From NCBI GenBank assembly GCA_038254585.1, contig JBBSGA010000096.1:1-18310 (forward strand): DNA of 18,310 nt, written 5' to 3'. The notes under the pieces were generated by a model that saw only the letters and a list, made by a program, of their open reading frames with translations, had not been told where the DNA came from and made no database searches. Below are positions 14,893-18,310 of the stretch, piece after piece. A program made the position numbers and the translations under genes. Source of the DNA: JBBSGA01 sp038254585. GTDB lineage: Bacteria; Chloroflexota; Chloroflexia; Chloroflexales; Kallotenuaceae. How positions within the stretch are numbered: position 1 is the first letter of the stretch; every line of letters starts with the position of its first letter.

Positions 14893-17214
14893 TCAATGGC
14901 ACGGTAGATTATACGGGGGAACGGGCTTGAAGCTAGCGGGCGGAGGCGCGGTATGGTAGTAGGCCTGCATGATTTCGGTAGCAGCGGGAACGGCAATCGT
15001 CGCCGATCCGTCACTCATATCTCCCGCGCCCTCAACCAGCACCAGCACTTCGAGCTCGGGCTTGTCATACGGCACAAAGCCCGCGAACCAGGCATGGCTA
15101 CGTAGGCGAATATTTTTCGGATCATACTCGGTGATGCTCGGATCGATCGCCTCCGGATATTCGGCGGTGCCGGTCTTCCCCGCCATCTGGAGCCCCGAGA
15201 TATCCGGCCGCCCGCAGTTGTCCAGGCCGCTGGTGATTGCCAGGCGCAGGCCCTCCCGGATCGTCTGTAGGTTCGTCGGCGAGACCGGCAGGTGAGCGTT
15301 AACCTCGGGAGGAAGATCGGAGACCTTCTTGCCAGTCGCATCCGTGAACGCCTCCACAAGCTGGGGGCGGTAGAGCGTCCCGCCGTTTGCAACCGCCGCC
15401 GACGCGACGGCAAGCTGCAGGGGCGTGACGAGAAGGTTTCCTTGGCCGATGGCGAAGTTATAGGTCTCACCCGTCGTCCATGGCTCGCGACCAAGGGGTG
15501 TAGTTAGGGACGCTTTCCAGGATTTAGAAGGGACCGTGCCCCGGTTTTCGCCAGGGAGAGGGATACCGGTATATTTGCCGAAGCCAAAGGCCTTCGCCAT
15601 AGTCGCAAGCTTTTCCGCGGTTGGATCGAGCCCGTCGATCTTCTCGTTGTCGGGCAGGTTGCGAACATCACGCGTGCCACCCATCACCGACTCAAAGAAG
15701 ATGTTCGAAGAGAACCGCAGCGCTTCGCGCACATCGATCCAGCCGCGATCGCCCCCGAAGGAGTCCGGGAATCGCTGATCGTATTTCGGGTTAGCCTCGA
15801 AGTATTTATTCTTGACGAAGAGCACGCCCGGATCGTGGATCTTCGTGTCGGGACCGATCACGCCTCCTTCGAGGGCAGCCGACGCGGAGACCTGCTTCCA
15901 GGTCGATCCAGGCGGAAAGAGGCCGGCGATGGTCTGGTTGATCGCCTCCGGGTACTGGCCGTGGTAGAGCGGCTCGACCTCGGCATCCGTGCGCCGCCGG
16001 TTGAAGATGTTGTTGTCGAAGGCGGGCCAGCTTACCATCGCGCGCACACGGCCCGTATTCGTCTCCAGAACGACTGCTGTGCCCGCTTTGATCGGCGAAT
16101 AGGCCCGCTTATCCGGCTGACCCTTGGCGGGCGGCGGCGCCGTCGCGCGGCGGCGCTCCGCCTCTCCGATCCATTTGCGGAGGATTGCCTCGGTCTGCTT
16201 CTGGAGATCGTAGTCGATCGTGAGCACGAGGTTCTGGCCCGGCTCGTTTGGGCGCAGGACCCGCCGCTCGTCGACCTGGCGCTGGTACACGTCGACATCG
16301 ACTTGGTAGCGGCCTAGCTGCCCGCGCAGAACCTGCTCGTACGTCGCTTCGAGCCCGTCCTTGCCGATACGATCGTTGAGCATGTAGCCGAGCTCGGCCG
16401 TGTCCGATGGCAGATCGCTGTCCTTGAGGCCGCAGTCCGCCTGGACCTTCGGCGCGTACAGGCCGGCCCAAGTGCTACGAGGGTTATTGCGCATGATGTC
16501 GCACTGATCGACCGGACCGACATAGCCCAAAAGATGCGACAGCGAGCGGACTGCTCCGCTCTCCGGATAGCTGCGCTGGTAGTCCCGCTCCACTGTCACC
16601 CCTGGCAGCGAGACGGCATTCTCTTTGACGACGCGGGCGATATCAAGAGAGCGCGTCGTCGATATGGGTATCGTTTGGTAGGCGGGAAGATCGGCGCCCG
16701 AGACGAGCGCCTCCGTCGGCGAGTGGAACTGAAGCGTCTCCGTGAAGCGCTGCGTGACCGTGAAGGCGGCTGCTGAGCGCGAGATCGGCACAGTTGCCGT
16801 CAAAACCGGTGTGTCAAGCACATTGTTCGGAAGAGGGCCGATCACACTCTCGATTCCCTCGCGCAATCCGGCCGCGTAGCGCAGCTCGTCCGTCGGTGAA
16901 AGAACCAGTGTCCCGGTAATTCCGAGCATGTCGTCCAACCGCGCAAACAGGTGAGCTCGCTCAGCAGGGGAGCGGGGCAGCTGGCCCTTGCGGACCGCAA
17001 TGGTATAGGAAGGCAAGCTTTCGGCCAGACGTGTCTTGCCGTCGCGGGCGTAGATCTCACCTCGCAGTGGACGCTCAAAGACAACCTGCCGCGTATGCGC
17101 GGTTGCCTCGTTCGCGAGCACTTGTCCCTGCGACAGCTGGAGGTTCCATAGCCGTCCAATCAGGATGGCAAACAGGAGTACGACGGCAACGCGATAGACG
17201 ACGAGGCGACTCAT
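14893..17214 (-). CDS. mrdA: Penicillin-binding protein 2, cell-elongation transpeptidase
   Basis: Class B PBP that crosslinks peptidoglycan during rod elongation, in a complex with RodA and MreCD. It has one N-terminal membrane helix (about 5-22) followed by an external body. The pedestal region (RPLRGEIYARDG, later GYMLNDRIGKDGLEATYE) precedes the transpeptidase domain with the nucleophile S437 in GSTWK, SSN at 502-504 and KTGT from K680. It has 773 residues, longer than the roughly 630 of E. coli; extra length lies partly between LLGYVG and GYMLNDR, and it includes C238 and C261. The only other cysteines are C667 and C772, giving four in all, all on the outside. The start is 16 bases after mreD, so the genes are co-transcribed; the ribosome site is weak, which fits coupling. 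Confidence 0.96.
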   Translation of the reverse strand: MSRLVVYRVAVVLLFAILIGRLWNLQLSQGQVLANEATAHTRQVVFERPLRGEIYARDGKTRLAESLPSYTIAVRKGQLPRSPAERAHLFARLDDMLGITGTLVLSPTDELRYAAGLREGIESVIGPLPNNVLDTPVLTATVPISRSAAAFTVTQRFTETLQFHSPTEALVSGADLPAYQTIPISTTRSLDIARVVKENAVSLPGVTVERDYQRSYPESGAVRSLSHLLGYVGPVDQCDIMRNNPRSTWAGLYAPKVQADCGLKDSDLPSDTAELGYMLNDRIGKDGLEATYEQVLRGQLGRYQVDVDVYQRQVDERRVLRPNEPGQNLVLTIDYDLQKQTEAILRKWIGEAERRRATAPPPAKGQPDKRAYSPIKAGTAVVLETNTGRVRAMVSWPAFDNNIFNRRRTDAEVEPLYHGQYPEAINQTIAGLFPPGSTWKQVSASAALEGGVIGPDTKIHDPGVLFVKNKYFEANPKYDQRFPDSFGGDRGWIDVREALRFSSNIFFESVMGGTRDVRNLPDNEKIDGLDPTAEKLATMAKAFGFGKYTGIPLPGENRGTVPSKSWKASLTTPLGREPWTTGETYNFAIGQGNLLVTPLQLAVASAAVANGGTLYRPQLVEAFTDATGKKVSDLPPEVNAHLPVSPTNLQTIREGLRLAITSGLDNCGRPDISGLQMAGKTGTAEYPEAIDPSITEYDPKNIRLRSHAWFAGFVPYDKPELEVLVLVEGAGDMSDGSATIAVPAATEIMQAYYHTAPPPASFKPVPPYNLPCH

Positions 17215-17230
17215 GAAGCTGCGCTCATTC

Positions 17231-17764
17231 CTATATCTCGAAGCTAATATCCGGGCGGCTCCGGCGATGGAAACGATCCAGCAACAAGAAGACGGGCAGT
17301 GCCGCGGCGCCGTTAGCCAGCGACTCGGGCAAGATCACCGTGACGGGGTAGCGCTCCCAGGCAACGGGAAGGTGTATCGTCGTCATGGCGAGCCCAAGAC
17401 TCGCGGCGTAGAGCGGCGAGACGAGCAGAACGCTGGCCGTCGGAACGACGCGATTATCGCGCGGAAAACCATCGATCAAAACGGCAACCGCCGTCACCGA
17501 CACCAACAAAGCCAGCAGATGCGAGCCGATCGGCAGAGGGCTCAACATGTCGAGCGCCAGACCGCCGTAGAGCGCCCAGCGCATACCGGCGGCAAAGCCG
17601 CGCAGCAGCGTCCAGCAGACCACCGCGACGAGCACCCAATCGATGCGGAAGTACCAGAAGGAAGGCGCCAGCGCGGTTTGGAAGAGTGCGACAAGCAAGA
17701 GCAATCCAATACGCCCCAACTGGCGCATTATGCGATGCTCTATTTTTGGCCGGTAATCACCCAT
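17231..17764 (-). CDS. mreD: Rod shape-determining protein MreD
   Basis: Small integral membrane protein of the elongation complex with MreC, PBP2 and RodA. It has 177 residues, the normal size. Hydrophobic helices begin at about residue 17 (GRIGLLLLVALFQ, then ALAPSFWYFRIDWVLVAVV), with WALYGGLALDMLSPLPIGSHLLAL in the middle; this aromatic/Asp-Pro pattern is the family core. It ends in a short charged tail. Starting at 17764 it overlaps mreC by 25 bases. An internal ATG at 17728 would put the start 11 bases after mreC, with only AGAG as a ribosome site; it gives a shorter head before the first helix and is a real alternative. Confidence 0.92.
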   Translation of the reverse strand: MGDYRPKIEHRIMRQLGRIGLLLLVALFQTALAPSFWYFRIDWVLVAVVCWTLLRGFAAGMRWALYGGLALDMLSPLPIGSHLLALLVSVTAVAVLIDGFPRDNRVVPTASVLLVSPLYAASLGLAMTTIHLPVAWERYPVTVILPESLANGAAALPVFLLLDRFHRRSRPDISFEI

Positions 17765-18310
17765 ACGTTCCGTACCCGATCGGGATCGACGAAGGGTTGA
17801 ACCTCGGCGCTCTGAGTATGATTGGTGCGGTCGACGCCCATAACGGTGCCGATTGGAATGTTGGCAGGTACTTTGGCCATAGGCGTGTCGGTCGCCAATC
17901 CTTTGCTGAGGCCCGACGTAACAATATAGTCACCCGGCGCAAGCGGCGCCATGGGATCGACGTCGACAAGCTTGATGCGACTGCCGACTTGCCACTGACC
18001 GATCACAAGACCCCTGGCGCGTACTGGCTGAGTCGTATGCGCACTGACACTAGAACCATAGTCCGTAATCAGCAGTACATCAGATGTCTGGGCATAGAGC
18101 GCGTCGACAATGCCGACGAGCGATGCCGGACTCCCACCCTCCTTGGCGACCACGGGCATACCAAGCTGTACACCGTCCAGCCGACCTCGGTCGATCCTGA
18201 TCATACGCCGACCATTTTCCGCGTTCGCCTGGACAACCGTAGCATCCGTTGTCATCCACTCGTAGGTCTGGCGCACTCCAAGCTCGACCTTGAGCCGGTC
18301 GTTTTCGGCC
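17740..18310 (-). CDS. mreC: Rod shape-determining protein MreC, C-terminal part (cut by window edge)
   Basis: The frame runs open to the right edge, so the membrane helix and most of the coiled coil are outside the window. The visible 189 residues begin with the end of the coiled coil (AENDRLKVELG) and continue into the beta-rich domain of MreC: VVQANAENGRRMIRIDRGRLDGV, split by the family's turn, then GMPVV, VGIVDALYAQTSDVLLITD and GDYIVTSGL. MreC sits outside the membrane and links PBP2 to the MreB/MreD machinery. The stop overlaps the start of mreD, so the genes form an operon. mreB would be expected just to the right. Confidence 0.93.
   Translation of the reverse strand, partial: AENDRLKVELGVRQTYEWMTTDATVVQANAENGRRMIRIDRGRLDGVQLGMPVVAKEGGSPASLVGIVDALYAQTSDVLLITDYGSSVSAHTTQPVRARGLVIGQWQVGSRIKLVDVDPMAPLAPGDYIVTSGLSKGLATDTPMAKVPANIPIGTVMGVDRTNHTQSAEVQPFVDPDRVRNVWVITGQK

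Noticed and set aside
1..18310. tRNA, rRNA, CRISPR arrays, insertion sequences, phage genes or toxin-antitoxin pairs.
   Set aside because: Gaps are short and no such sequence or repeat pattern is visible; the long genes on both strands account for nearly all of the window.

Overview
The window looks like chromosomal DNA from a Chloroflexota bacterium, most likely class Chloroflexia. This is an inference from gene content and protein style: a Roseiflexus/Chloroflexus-like Ser/Thr kinase, and mreC-mreD-mrdA followed directly by minC-minD-minE. GC is high and the genes are tightly packed. I see no tRNA, rRNA, CRISPR array, insertion sequence or prophage gene. Most of the window is core housekeeping and cell-shape genes, with one degraded or divergent signalling patch at the left end.

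Left end, + strand (1-3310): a membrane GAF sensor histidine kinase of the NarL-partner type. It is followed by a 163-residue MFS transporter that has lost its middle in frame, and by a membrane protein with a class III cyclase fold that has lost its catalytic residues. A strong intrinsic terminator at 3284-3310 closes this run. A 272-bp gap without a gene then leads to an aldo/keto reductase (3535-4539).

Middle (4540-11170): convergent to the reductase is a Ser/Thr protein kinase with a transmembrane segment, a bacterial SH3 domain and a C-terminal beta-sandwich-like domain. A 13-bp-stem hairpin separates it from clpB, also on the - strand. clpB and guaA diverge from a 171-bp region holding a clear guaA promoter and an array of 11-bp-phased repeats.

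Right part, - strand (11172-18310), read from right to left: mreC (cut by the window edge), mreD, mrdA (PBP2), minC, minD, minE, an AI-2E family permease and a GNAT acetyltransferase. mreC/mreD/PBP2 build the elongation machinery and MinCDE places the division site, so this stretch sets rod shape and septum position. A second promoter probably lies between mrdA and minC. The GNAT gene and guaA converge with one base between their stop codons.

I did not find a clear new multi-gene system. The best leads are the catalytically dead cyclase-like protein, the internally deleted transporter beside it, the phased repeats upstream of clpB, and the cysteine pattern of PBP2.
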